Assembly: GCF_008710275.1 (NCBI RefSeq)
Contig: NZ_VYQE01000003.1
Location: 496,001-560,000 of the forward strand
DNA: 64,000 nucleotides
DNA from: Histidinibacterium aquaticum
GTDB taxonomy: Bacteria; Pseudomonadota; Alphaproteobacteria; Rhodobacterales; Rhodobacteraceae
Reading direction: 5' to 3'
Numbering within the stretch: the stretch's first letter is position 1; every line of letters begins with the position of its first letter. The position numbers and the translations under genes were made by a program. The notes below the pieces were generated by a model, which saw nothing but the letters and a program-made list of their open reading frames with translations, was not told where the DNA came from and did not search any database. Positions 38,755 through 46,425 of the stretch are shown here, one piece after another.

Positions 38755-39762
38755 TCAGCGCTTCCGGATCTTGGGGTTGATGAGGCCGTAGAGGATGTCG
38801 ACCGTCAGGTTCACGATCATCACCATCAGGGCGATGAGCAGCAGGCCGCCCTGCACGACCGGGTAGTCGCGGCGGAAGATGCTGTCGACCATCCACTTGC
38901 CGATACCGGGCCAGGAGAAGATCGTCTCGGTCAGGATCGCGCCGGCCAGCAGCGTGCCCACCGACAGGCCGATGACCGTGATGACCGGGATCAGCGCGTT
39001 CCTCAGGGCGTGCAGGCCGTTGACGCGCGCGGGCCGCAGGCCCTTGGCGCGAGCCGTGCGGATGTAGTCCTCGGACAGGACTTCGAGCATGGCGGAGCGG
39101 GTCTGCCGTGCGATGACCGCGAGCGGGATCGTCCCCAGCACGATCGACGGCAGGATCAGGTGCTGGACGGCGGACCAGAAGGCGCCCTCCTGCCCGGAGA
39201 TCAGCGAGTCGATCAGCATGAAGCCGGTCACGTCGTCGAAGAAGTACATCAGTCCTATGCGGCCCGAGACCGGCGTCCAGCCGAGGTTGCCCGAGAAGAC
39301 GATGATGAGCAGCAGCGCCCACCAGAAGATCGGCATGGAGTAGCCCACCAGCGCCGTCGACATCAGCGCGCGGTCGAAGAACTTGCCCCGGTAGACGGCG
39401 GCGATCACGCCCGCGGGCAGGCCGACGAGGACCGAGAAGATGATCGCGCAGAGCGAAAGCTCCAGCGTCGCCGGGAAGAGCGTGAAGAACTCGTCCCAGA
39501 CGTTGCGGTTGGTGACGAAACTCTGGCCCAGGTCGCCCTGCAGGACGCCGGTCAGGTAGTCCCAGAACTGCTTCCAGAGCGGTTGATCGAAGCCGAAGCG
39601 TTCGACGTATTCCTGGTAGCGCTCCTCGCTCAGGCCGCGCTCCCCGGCCATCACGATGATCGGGTCGCCGGGAAGAACCCGGATGAAGCCGAAGGAGACG
39701 ATCGTCACCCCGATGAAAGTCGGGATGAACGTCAGGAGGCGGGCGAGAACGTAGCGCAGCAT
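38755..39762 (-). CDS. dipeptide/oligopeptide ABC transporter permease (DppB type)
   Basis: 335 residues. N-terminus MLRYVLARLLTFIPTFIGVTIVSFGFIRVLPGDPI is the DppB/OppB signature; six helices with the EAA loop IRTARAKGLRPARVNGLHALRNALIPVITVIG (~236-267). The start at 39762 is fixed by the TGATG overlap with the upstream M24 peptidase gene; a longer in-frame start is not family-like. A periplasmic loop (NRNVWDEFFTL..., residues ~110-125) and a DDVTGFMLIDSLIS loop are present. Confidence 0.93.
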   Translation of the reverse strand: MLRYVLARLLTFIPTFIGVTIVSFGFIRVLPGDPIIVMAGERGLSEERYQEYVERFGFDQPLWKQFWDYLTGVLQGDLGQSFVTNRNVWDEFFTLFPATLELSLCAIIFSVLVGLPAGVIAAVYRGKFFDRALMSTALVGYSMPIFWWALLLIIVFSGNLGWTPVSGRIGLMYFFDDVTGFMLIDSLISGQEGAFWSAVQHLILPSIVLGTIPLAVIARQTRSAMLEVLSEDYIRTARAKGLRPARVNGLHALRNALIPVITVIGLSVGTLLAGAILTETIFSWPGIGKWMVDSIFRRDYPVVQGGLLLIALMVMIVNLTVDILYGLINPKIRKR

Positions 39763-40856
39763 CAGCCGATCACCGTCAGGTCCGAGGTAAATGTCGTGAG
39801 GGAGCGGCACCCGTCATCGGTCACGAGGATATCGTCCTCGATCCGCACCCCGAAGGCCCCGAGCTTATAGAGGCCCGGTTCGTCGGTGAAAACCATTCCA
39901 GCCCCCAAAGCTTGGTGATTGCCCCGCATGACGTAGGGGCCTTCGTGCACGTCGCGGCCGAGTCCGTGCCCGGTCTTGGTGCGGATGCGGTCAGCGTAGG
40001 GCGAGGCCTCGAGATGGCCGGTGACGGCGTCGTCGATCTCGTGGGCCGTGACGCCAGGTCGCGTGATCTCGTGGCCGATCTGGTTGGCGCGGCGCACGGT
40101 CTCGTAGACCTCGGAGGCCTCGGCCGAAGGCTCACCGACGAAAACGGTCCGCGTGATGTCGGCGGCCATGCCCCGCGCCCGCGCGCCGAAGTCCAGCAGC
40201 AGCGGGTCGCCGGGCTTGATGCGGTAGTCCTCGCGCGCCTTGGCGTGAGGCTGCGCGGAGTTGTCGCCGGCCGCGACGATGGGCCCGAAGGCCATGTCCT
40301 CCGCACCGTGATGGAACAGAAGCCCGGTCAGGCGGCGCTCGATCTCGGCCTCGGTCTGGCCGACGGCGACCCCCGCGAGGAGTTCCGAGAGCGCGGTCTC
40401 GGAAATCCGGATCGCGGCTTCGAGGCCGGCGATCTCCTCGGGCGTCTTGCGGAGCCGCAGGCCGGAAATTTCGCGCTCGGCGTCGACGACGCGAAGGCCG
40501 GGCTGGCTGGAAACGAGTGCGTGGTGCACGAAAACCCGCATCACCTGCCCTTCGACCCCGAGGCTCGACAGGTGCATCCGGCGGGCCAGCGCCTCGAAGG
40601 CGGGCCGGTAGCCGTCCTGGTCGCGCCAGTCGAAAACCTCGCCCTCGAAGCCGACCTGCGCCCAGGAGCCCAGCTCGAGGTTCGGGACGATGGCGGCGGG
40701 TGCGCCCTCGGCTGGGACGACCACGACGAAGGGGCGTTCGTGGGAATGAAAGGCCCGGCCCATGACGCGCGTGAAGTTCGGACCGGGCACCAGGGCCACG
40801 GCATCGACTCCGAGCGCGGCGGCAATTCCGCGAAGGGGGGCGTATCTGTCGGTCAT
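39762..40856 (-). CDS. M24 family metallopeptidase (Xaa-Pro dipeptidase-like)
   Basis: 364 residues: N-terminal creatinase-like domain (~1-135) and C-terminal pita-bread peptidase domain. Metal ligands are visible: Asp in LLLDFGARARGMAADITRT (~219, 230), His in TGHGLGRDVHEGP (~292), Glu in FTDEPGLY and Glu in VRIEDDILV. It would release N-terminal residues from imported Xaa-Pro peptides or creatine-like compounds. It sits inside the transporter operon, between the binding protein and dppB (TGATG overlap with dppB), which ties the peptidase to the transported substrate. The start at 40856 follows the binding-protein gene by 67 bases with a hairpin. Confidence 0.88.
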   Translation of the reverse strand: MTDRYAPLRGIAAALGVDAVALVPGPNFTRVMGRAFHSHERPFVVVVPAEGAPAAIVPNLELGSWAQVGFEGEVFDWRDQDGYRPAFEALARRMHLSSLGVEGQVMRVFVHHALVSSQPGLRVVDAEREISGLRLRKTPEEIAGLEAAIRISETALSELLAGVAVGQTEAEIERRLTGLLFHHGAEDMAFGPIVAAGDNSAQPHAKAREDYRIKPGDPLLLDFGARARGMAADITRTVFVGEPSAEASEVYETVRRANQIGHEITRPGVTAHEIDDAVTGHLEASPYADRIRTKTGHGLGRDVHEGPYVMRGNHQALGAGMVFTDEPGLYKLGAFGVRIEDDILVTDDGCRSLTTFTSDLTVIG

Positions 40857-40877
40857 ATAATGGTGTCTCAACAAATC

Positions 40878-40899
40878 GGCGGGGCCCGAAGGCCCCGCC
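40878..40899 (-). terminator. intercistronic hairpin after the Dpp binding-protein gene
   Basis: Perfect 9-bp stem GGCGGGGCC / GGCCCCGCC with a four-base loop, between the binding-protein stop (40924) and the M24 peptidase start (40856). On the minus strand it is followed by GATTTGTTGAG rather than a T-run, so partial termination or mRNA 3'-end stabilisation of the binding-protein message is more likely than full termination. Confidence 0.55.
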
Positions 40900-40923
40900 T
40901 GTCTCACGTCGCCAGGGGCGACC

Positions 40924-42492
40924 TTACTCGTCGATGCCGACGTTGTCGAAGATGTGGCCGCCGAGCGGGTGCACGACGTAGCCGTCCACCTCGGGGCGCA
41001 CCGGCATGAAGACGACGGAGTGCGCGATGGTGGCCCAGGGCGCCTGCTCCTTGAAGATGACCTGCGCCTCTTCGTAGAGCGGGGTGCGCTCTTCCTGGGT
41101 GCCGGTCTTGGCTTCTTGGATCAGGTCCTCGAAGGGCTGGTAGCACCACTGCGCACGGTTCGAGTTCTCGACACCGTCGCAGCCGAGCAGCACGGCGAGG
41201 AAGTTGTCCGGGTCGCCGTTGTCGCCGGTCCAGCCGAGCAGCACCGCACCGTCACGGTCGAGCGCGCTGGAGCGGTCGAGGTATTCGCCCCACTCGTAGC
41301 TGACGATCTCGACGTCCACGCCGATCTCCGAGAAGTCCTCCTGGATCAGCTCGGCCATGCGGCGGGCGTTCGGGTTGTAGGGACGCTGCACCGGCATCGC
41401 CCAGATCCGCATCGAGAGGTCCTCGACACCGGCATCGGCGAGCATCTGGCGCGCCGCTTCCGGATCATAGGGGTCGTCTTCGACCGCCTCGTTGTAGGAC
41501 CACATGGTCGGCGGGATCGGGTTCTTCGCGACCTGGCCGGAGCCCTGGAACACGACGTCGATGATGGCTTCCTTGTCGATCGCCATGTTCAGCGCGCGAC
41601 GGACCTCGGGGTTGTCGAAGGGCTCCATCTGCGTGTTGTAGGCGAGGTAGCCGACGTTGAGGCCTTCCTGCTCCAGCACGTTGATGTCGGGGTTTTCCTG
41701 CATCGCCTCGACGTCGGCGGGGGCCGGATAGGGCATCACGTGGCATTCGCCGGCCTGCAGGCGCTGGTAGCGCACGGAAGCGTCGGGCGTGATCGCGAAG
41801 ACCAGGTTGTCGACGCGCGGAACGCCCTCGACCCAGTAGTCCTCGTTGGCCTCGTAGCGGATGACCGCGTCCGTCTGGTAGTCGACGAACTCGAAGGGAC
41901 CGGTGCCGATGGGCTGCTGGTTCACCATCTCGGGCGTCCCGGCCTCTTCCATCGCGTCGTAGTATTCCTTCGACACGATCGAGGCGAAGTCCATCGCGAG
42001 GTTCGCGACGAAGGGCGCCTCGGCGCGGGTGAGGTTGAAGCGGACGGTCATGTCGTCGACCTTCTCGATCGACTCGATGAGGTCGCCCATGCCCATGGCG
42101 TTGAAGTACTCGCCGGTCCAGCCTTCCACGTCCTGACGCTCGAAGGTGTGGATCACGTCATCGGCGTTCAGCTCGCGCGTGGGCTCGAACTGGTCGTTGG
42201 AGTGGAACGTCACGCCGGGGCGCAGCGTGAAGGTGTAGGAGGTCCCGTCCTCGTTGCTCTCCCAGCTCTCGGCCAGGCCGGGGACGACGTTGGTCGTGCC
42301 GGTCTCGAACTCGACGAGCTGGTTGTAGACCGTGTGCGACGAGGCGTCGAAGGTCGTACCGGAGGTGTAGAGCGCGGGGTCGAAGCCCTCGGGCGAGGCC
42401 TCCGAGCAATAGACGAGCGTCTGGGCGGCGGCGGCGCCGGCCGTGAGCGCGAGGCCCAGGGCGGCGGTGCCGAACAGTCGGGCAGTTTTCAT
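40924..42492 (-). CDS. periplasmic peptide-binding protein of the Dpp-type ABC transporter (SBP family 5)
   Basis: 522 residues with a Sec signal peptide (MKTARLFGTAALGLALTAGAAA, cleavage near AAA-Q). The mature protein begins LVYCSEASPEGFDPALYTSGTT, then VYNQLVEF, PGLAESWE, YTFTLRPGVTFH, GTGPFEFV and IWAMPVQRPYNPN, the DppA/OppA family layout. The ATG at 42492 has AGGGAG upstream; an upstream in-frame extension lacks a signal peptide. First gene of the operon, promoter expected in the 203 bases before it. Substrate probably di- or oligopeptides. Confidence 0.93.
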   Translation of the reverse strand: MKTARLFGTAALGLALTAGAAAAQTLVYCSEASPEGFDPALYTSGTTFDASSHTVYNQLVEFETGTTNVVPGLAESWESNEDGTSYTFTLRPGVTFHSNDQFEPTRELNADDVIHTFERQDVEGWTGEYFNAMGMGDLIESIEKVDDMTVRFNLTRAEAPFVANLAMDFASIVSKEYYDAMEEAGTPEMVNQQPIGTGPFEFVDYQTDAVIRYEANEDYWVEGVPRVDNLVFAITPDASVRYQRLQAGECHVMPYPAPADVEAMQENPDINVLEQEGLNVGYLAYNTQMEPFDNPEVRRALNMAIDKEAIIDVVFQGSGQVAKNPIPPTMWSYNEAVEDDPYDPEAARQMLADAGVEDLSMRIWAMPVQRPYNPNARRMAELIQEDFSEIGVDVEIVSYEWGEYLDRSSALDRDGAVLLGWTGDNGDPDNFLAVLLGCDGVENSNRAQWCYQPFEDLIQEAKTGTQEERTPLYEEAQVIFKEQAPWATIAHSVVFMPVRPEVDGYVVHPLGGHIFDNVGIDE

Positions 42493-42695
42493 TATCAGCT
42501 CCCTGATGGTTCTTGGAAGTCGTCGCCGCAGGCTGCGGGCACGACAGCCCCGCCTCTTTTGGGGCGGCAACTTTGCCCAGACTATCGGCAGATGCTTCAT
42601 TGGCAACCCGAAGACGCGCGATCTGACCTCATGTCACGAGCAGAGATTGCGCCGGATGTCCGTCCGGCTAGTGTCGCGCGCAGCAAGGAGGTGCC

Positions 42696-43559
42696 ATGAC
42701 AGATCGTTCCGACCCGGGCCTCGAGGGTGTGCGGCCGGAAGGCCCGGCCCGGTCGACCCGTGCCTTCGTGACCCTTGTCACCAAGGACGACTTCGCCGTC
42801 GGAGCGCGTGCGCTCCTCCGCTCGCTGCGGCTGGCCGGGACCGACGCGGATTTCGTCGTGATGCACACCGGGCGGCTCTCTCACGACTCGCTCGACATGC
42901 TGCGAGCACAGGGCGCGCGCCTCGTGGAGACCGACCTGCTGCCAACCTCGGCGGAGTTCGACGCGGCGCACGCCCGGGACGCGCTTCACGGCCGGGCGCC
43001 CTTCACCAAGGGGACCAAGCCCGATTTCCACACCCCGCTCGACAACTTCGCCAAGCTGCGGCTCTGGCAGCTCGACTACGAGAGGGCGGTCTTCCTCGAC
43101 GCCGACACCATCGCGCTCCGCCCGCTGGACGTGCTCTTCGACTACCCCGAGCTCTGCGCCGCACCAAATGTCTACGAGAGCCTCGCAGACTTTCACCGGA
43201 TGAACTCCGGCGTCTTCACCGCGCGGCCCTCGTCCGAAACCTTCGACCGGCTGATGGAGAAACTCGACCGGCCCGGCGCCTTCTGGCGGAGGACCGACCA
43301 GACCTTTCTGCAGGACGCCTTCCCCGGCTGGCACGGCCTGCCGGTCTACTACAACATGCTCCAGCTCGTCTGGGTGAACCTGCCCGGGCTCTGGCACTGG
43401 CCCTCGGTCAAGCTGGTGCACTACCAGTACGCCAAGCCCTGGACCCGCGACGCGGAGAAGATGCCCGAACTCGCCCCGCTGGTGGAGCTCTGGGAGGCCT
43501 ACGCCGGAGACGGCCCCGTCCCCGACCTCGACACCCTGCCCGCCCCGCCCGGCGCATGA
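42696..43559 (+). CDS. glycogenin/GT8-like glycosyltransferase
   Basis: 287 residues. AFVTLVTKDDFAVGARALLRSLR at the start, NFAKLRLWQL.YERAVFLDADTIAL with the DxD metal motif (Asp-Ala-Asp, ~136-138), then NSGVFTARPS and DQTFLQDAF, as in GT8 glycogenin-like transferases that use UDP-sugars. The acceptor is unknown. AAGGAGG lies before the ATG. It overlaps the following epimerase gene by ATGA (43556-43559), so both probably act on the same glycan or nucleotide sugar. Confidence 0.88.
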   Translation: MTDRSDPGLEGVRPEGPARSTRAFVTLVTKDDFAVGARALLRSLRLAGTDADFVVMHTGRLSHDSLDMLRAQGARLVETDLLPTSAEFDAAHARDALHGRAPFTKGTKPDFHTPLDNFAKLRLWQLDYERAVFLDADTIALRPLDVLFDYPELCAAPNVYESLADFHRMNSGVFTARPSSETFDRLMEKLDRPGAFWRRTDQTFLQDAFPGWHGLPVYYNMLQLVWVNLPGLWHWPSVKLVHYQYAKPWTRDAEKMPELAPLVELWEAYAGDGPVPDLDTLPAPPGA

Positions 43560-44395
43560 AGATCGGTGTCACGGGCGCGAGCGGTCTGGTGGGCCATCCC
43601 CTCGCCGCCGGTCTTCTGGCGCGAGGCCACGAGGTGGTGTCGCTTGGCCGCCGTCCACCGACAGGCCTCCGGACCGAACACAGGCCCTACACCCTCGACG
43701 CACCGCCGCCCGATCTGGCGGGGCTCGACGCGCTGGTCCATGCCGCGTTCTCGCATGTCCCCGGCCGCTATCGGGGCGGCGAAGGCGACGACCCCGAGGG
43801 ATTCCGCCGCCTCAACGAAATCGGCACCTTGCGCCTCTTCGAGGCCGCCGGTCGGGCCGGCTTGGGACGGGTGGTCTTCCTCTCGAGCCGGGCGGTCTAC
43901 GGCGACTACCCGCCCGGGACCGCCCTCTCGGAGGATCTGCCGCCCCGGCCCGACACGCTCTACGGCGAGGTGAAATGGCGGGTGGAAGGGGCCCTTGCCG
44001 CCCTGCCCCTGACCGGCGTCTCGCTGCGGGCGACCGGCGTCTACGGCCCCCCGCCCCCGGGAGCGCGGCACAAGTGGGCCGATCTCTTCGACCGCTTCGC
44101 GAGGGGAGAGGAAATCGCCCCGCGCGCCGGCACCGAGGTCCACGCGGACGACCTGGCCGAGGCCGTGCACCTCGTCCTCACCACCGGGGCCTCCGGTCCC
44201 TACAACGTCTCCGACCTCAGGCTCGACCGGCGGGATCTCCTTGCGCTCTATGCAGAGACACACGGCCTCGACCGGCCCCTGCCGCCCCGCGCCGGGGTGG
44301 AGGTGAGCGAAATGCGCACAGACCGGCTGCGCGCACTCGGGTGGTCTCCGCGTGGTTGGGAGGGATTGCGCGAGGTCGTCGCCACCCTGCCCTGA
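43556..44395 (+). CDS. NAD-dependent epimerase/dehydratase family protein
   Basis: 279 residues, extended SDR. NAD-binding GVTGASGLVGHPLAAGLL at ~4-21; VFLSSRAVYGDY with the catalytic Ser (~113) and YGEVKW with Tyr-Lys (~138-142), plus LRATGVYGPPPPG and HADDLAEAVHLVL. Acts on a nucleotide sugar or related substrate, not identifiable here. Co-translated with the GT8-like gene just upstream. Confidence 0.85.
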   Translation: MKIGVTGASGLVGHPLAAGLLARGHEVVSLGRRPPTGLRTEHRPYTLDAPPPDLAGLDALVHAAFSHVPGRYRGGEGDDPEGFRRLNEIGTLRLFEAAGRAGLGRVVFLSSRAVYGDYPPGTALSEDLPPRPDTLYGEVKWRVEGALAALPLTGVSLRATGVYGPPPPGARHKWADLFDRFARGEEIAPRAGTEVHADDLAEAVHLVLTTGASGPYNVSDLRLDRRDLLALYAETHGLDRPLPPRAGVEVSEMRTDRLRALGWSPRGWEGLREVVATLP

Positions 44396-44494
44396 CCGCA
44401 CCGCCGCGGACAGAACGACGCGACGCCTTTTCTCTCGCTCCGGCATGCGCCACCTTGCGCCGGATGGTGGGCCGGGCGCCCTTTGGAGTCCAAG

Positions 44495-45937
44495 ATGCGG
44501 TTCTGGATCACGATCGTCCTGATACTGGTGCTTTCCGCCGTCGGCCTCACCTACGAGATCGCGGCGGGCCGGGTCCTCGCCCCGTTCTTCGGCACGTCTC
44601 TCCTGACCTGGACCGCCGTCATCGCGACCGTCCTCGCCGGGTTTTCCCTGGGCAGCGCTCTCGGAGGCTTCGTGGCCGAGCGAGAGCGCCGCGCCGCCCT
44701 GGGCACGGTCCGCGCCGCGCTCGTGGCGACCGCTGTGCTCATGGCGCTGTCGCCGACGCTGCTCGGACTGCTGCACGCCTGGGGCGCTCGAGGCACCGGG
44801 GGCATGCTGCTGAGCGTCTTCCTGGCATTCTTCCCGGCCTCGGTCTGCGTCACCATCCCCTCGCCCTTCCTCGCGAAGGTCGCGATCGAGGCGCGCCCGG
44901 GGCGCGAGGGCTCCTCGCTGGGGCTGGTGCTGGCAGCGGGTTCGGTGGGCGCCATCGTCGGGGCGATCCTCGCCGGTTTCGTGGCGCTCCCCCTCGCCGG
45001 ATCGACCGCGACCTTCGCCGGGTGCGGGGTGGTGGCCCTGCTCTGCATTCCCCTGCTTCGGGACACTGACCCCTCGGACCGGAACCCGGTCGTGCTGCTC
45101 TCCGCTGGCGGCTTCATCGCCTTTGCCGGCCTCGCCGGGGGACAGGCCTGCATGTACGAATCCGGCCTCTCCTGCCTGCACGTCGTGCGGGAGGACGCCG
45201 AGGTGCGCCTGTTCTCCGACCGAACCATCCAGGCCGCCGAACCCGTGGGACGGTCGGAGACTCCCGAATTCGCGCTCAGCTACGCCCGGTGGCTCTGGGA
45301 GCGGATGGACCGCGACCTGGGTCCGGATCCGGAGGTGCTCTTCGTCGGTGGCGGCGGCTACACGCTGCCCACGGCCCTGCTGGAGTCCCGCCCCGAGGCG
45401 CGGGCCGTCGCGGTGGAGATCGACCCGCTCGTGACCCGCGTCGTCGAACGGCACTTGCCGCAGGCCGGCGCGATGATCGAGGAGACGGGATACGATGCGA
45501 CCGGGGCCGAAGGCGAACCCGAGGGGCGGCTCGGAATCGTCCACGCCGACGGGAGGGTCTACCTGAACGAGACCGACCGGCGCTTCGACGCGGCGGTCAT
45601 GGACGCTTTCTCATCGAGTTCGGTCCCGGCTCACCTCGTGACGCTCGAGACCTTCGCTCGGCTGCGCGAGATCGTGGAAGGTCCAGTCTACGTCAACCTG
45701 ATCGACCGCCCCGACGGCCCTCTCGCGCGCGGCGTCCACGCGATCCTGACCGAACTCTATCCGCATGTTCAGGCGTCGCAGGGAAGCGTCGGCGAACGCG
45801 GGCGCGCCAATATCGTGCTCGCGGCATCGGCAGAGCCCTTCGCCCCGCTCGACAGGGCTGAGGACGCCTACGAGCCCGTCCGCATTTCGGAGGCCCGACC
45901 CTTCACCGACGACCGGGGATGGGTCGGGCACAGGTAG
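44495..45937 (+). CDS. membrane-anchored spermidine synthase-like (fused) protein
   Basis: 480 residues. The N-terminal ~200 residues form six or seven membrane helices (e.g. ITIVLILVLSAVGLTYEIAAGRVLAPFFG), and the C-terminal ~250 form a polyamine-synthase-like methyltransferase fold: VLFVGGGGYTLPTALLESRPEARAVAVEIDPLVTRVVERHL (~285-325), LGIVHADGRVYL and FDAAVMDAFSSSSVPAHLVTLETF. Known as 'fused MFS/spermidine synthase'. The catalytic Asp of DAF is present. ATG at 44495 preferred over an upstream TTG. Product and location of chemistry uncertain. Confidence 0.82.
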   Translation: MRFWITIVLILVLSAVGLTYEIAAGRVLAPFFGTSLLTWTAVIATVLAGFSLGSALGGFVAERERRAALGTVRAALVATAVLMALSPTLLGLLHAWGARGTGGMLLSVFLAFFPASVCVTIPSPFLAKVAIEARPGREGSSLGLVLAAGSVGAIVGAILAGFVALPLAGSTATFAGCGVVALLCIPLLRDTDPSDRNPVVLLSAGGFIAFAGLAGGQACMYESGLSCLHVVREDAEVRLFSDRTIQAAEPVGRSETPEFALSYARWLWERMDRDLGPDPEVLFVGGGGYTLPTALLESRPEARAVAVEIDPLVTRVVERHLPQAGAMIEETGYDATGAEGEPEGRLGIVHADGRVYLNETDRRFDAAVMDAFSSSSVPAHLVTLETFARLREIVEGPVYVNLIDRPDGPLARGVHAILTELYPHVQASQGSVGERGRANIVLAASAEPFAPLDRAEDAYEPVRISEARPFTDDRGWVGHR

Positions 45938-45943
45938 TCCCGC

Positions 45944-46396
45944 CTACTTCGGGTAGACCGCGATCATCTCCAGTTCGATCCGCGCGCCCGGCGTGGACAG
46001 CTGGTTGATGCAGAGCGCCGTGCTCGCCGGGGTCCAGTCGCCGAAATACTCCTTCAGCGCGAAGGTCATCTCCTCGAGGTCGCGCATGTCGGTCAGGTAC
46101 TTGTTGACCTTGATGATGTCCGTCCAGGTCAGCCCCTCGTGGTCGAGGATGTCCTTGATGTTCTTCATCGCGAGGTGGACCTGCTTGCGGATGTCCGTCG
46201 GATGATCGTGCTCGGAAAAGTCATGCGGGTGCTTGTGGTAGAGCTTCGCCGGCGTCGCCCCCGAAATGAAGAGCATGTCCGACCCCGCCGTCACCCGCAT
46301 CGCGGGGGCGTAGGGCATATCCGAGATCCGGTCGGGCTCGGTCTGGATTTCCCCGATGGCTGGATTGGTGGGCGAGGTCCTGTACGGCTCAGTCAT
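45944..46396 (-). CDS. Rid-family (RidA-like) protein, probably noncanonical
   Basis: 150 residues, one YjgF/YER057c/UK114 domain. The N-terminus (AMRVTAGSDMLFISGATPAKLYHKHP) and middle (VHLAMKNIKDILDHEGLTWTDIIKVNKYLTDMRD) fit the family. The catalytic arginine of canonical RidA, which sits in the VEVARL segment near the C-terminus, corresponds by eye to Gln in LCINQLSTPG, so this probably belongs to a Rid group lacking 2-aminoacrylate deaminase activity. Last gene of the TRAP operon (29 bases after the permease). It may process the transported compound. Confidence 0.82.
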   Translation of the reverse strand: MTEPYRTSPTNPAIGEIQTEPDRISDMPYAPAMRVTAGSDMLFISGATPAKLYHKHPHDFSEHDHPTDIRKQVHLAMKNIKDILDHEGLTWTDIIKVNKYLTDMRDLEEMTFALKEYFGDWTPASTALCINQLSTPGARIELEMIAVYPK

Positions 46397-46425
46397 GGTC
46401 TGGGTCCTTCCTTGGTCAACGGTTT

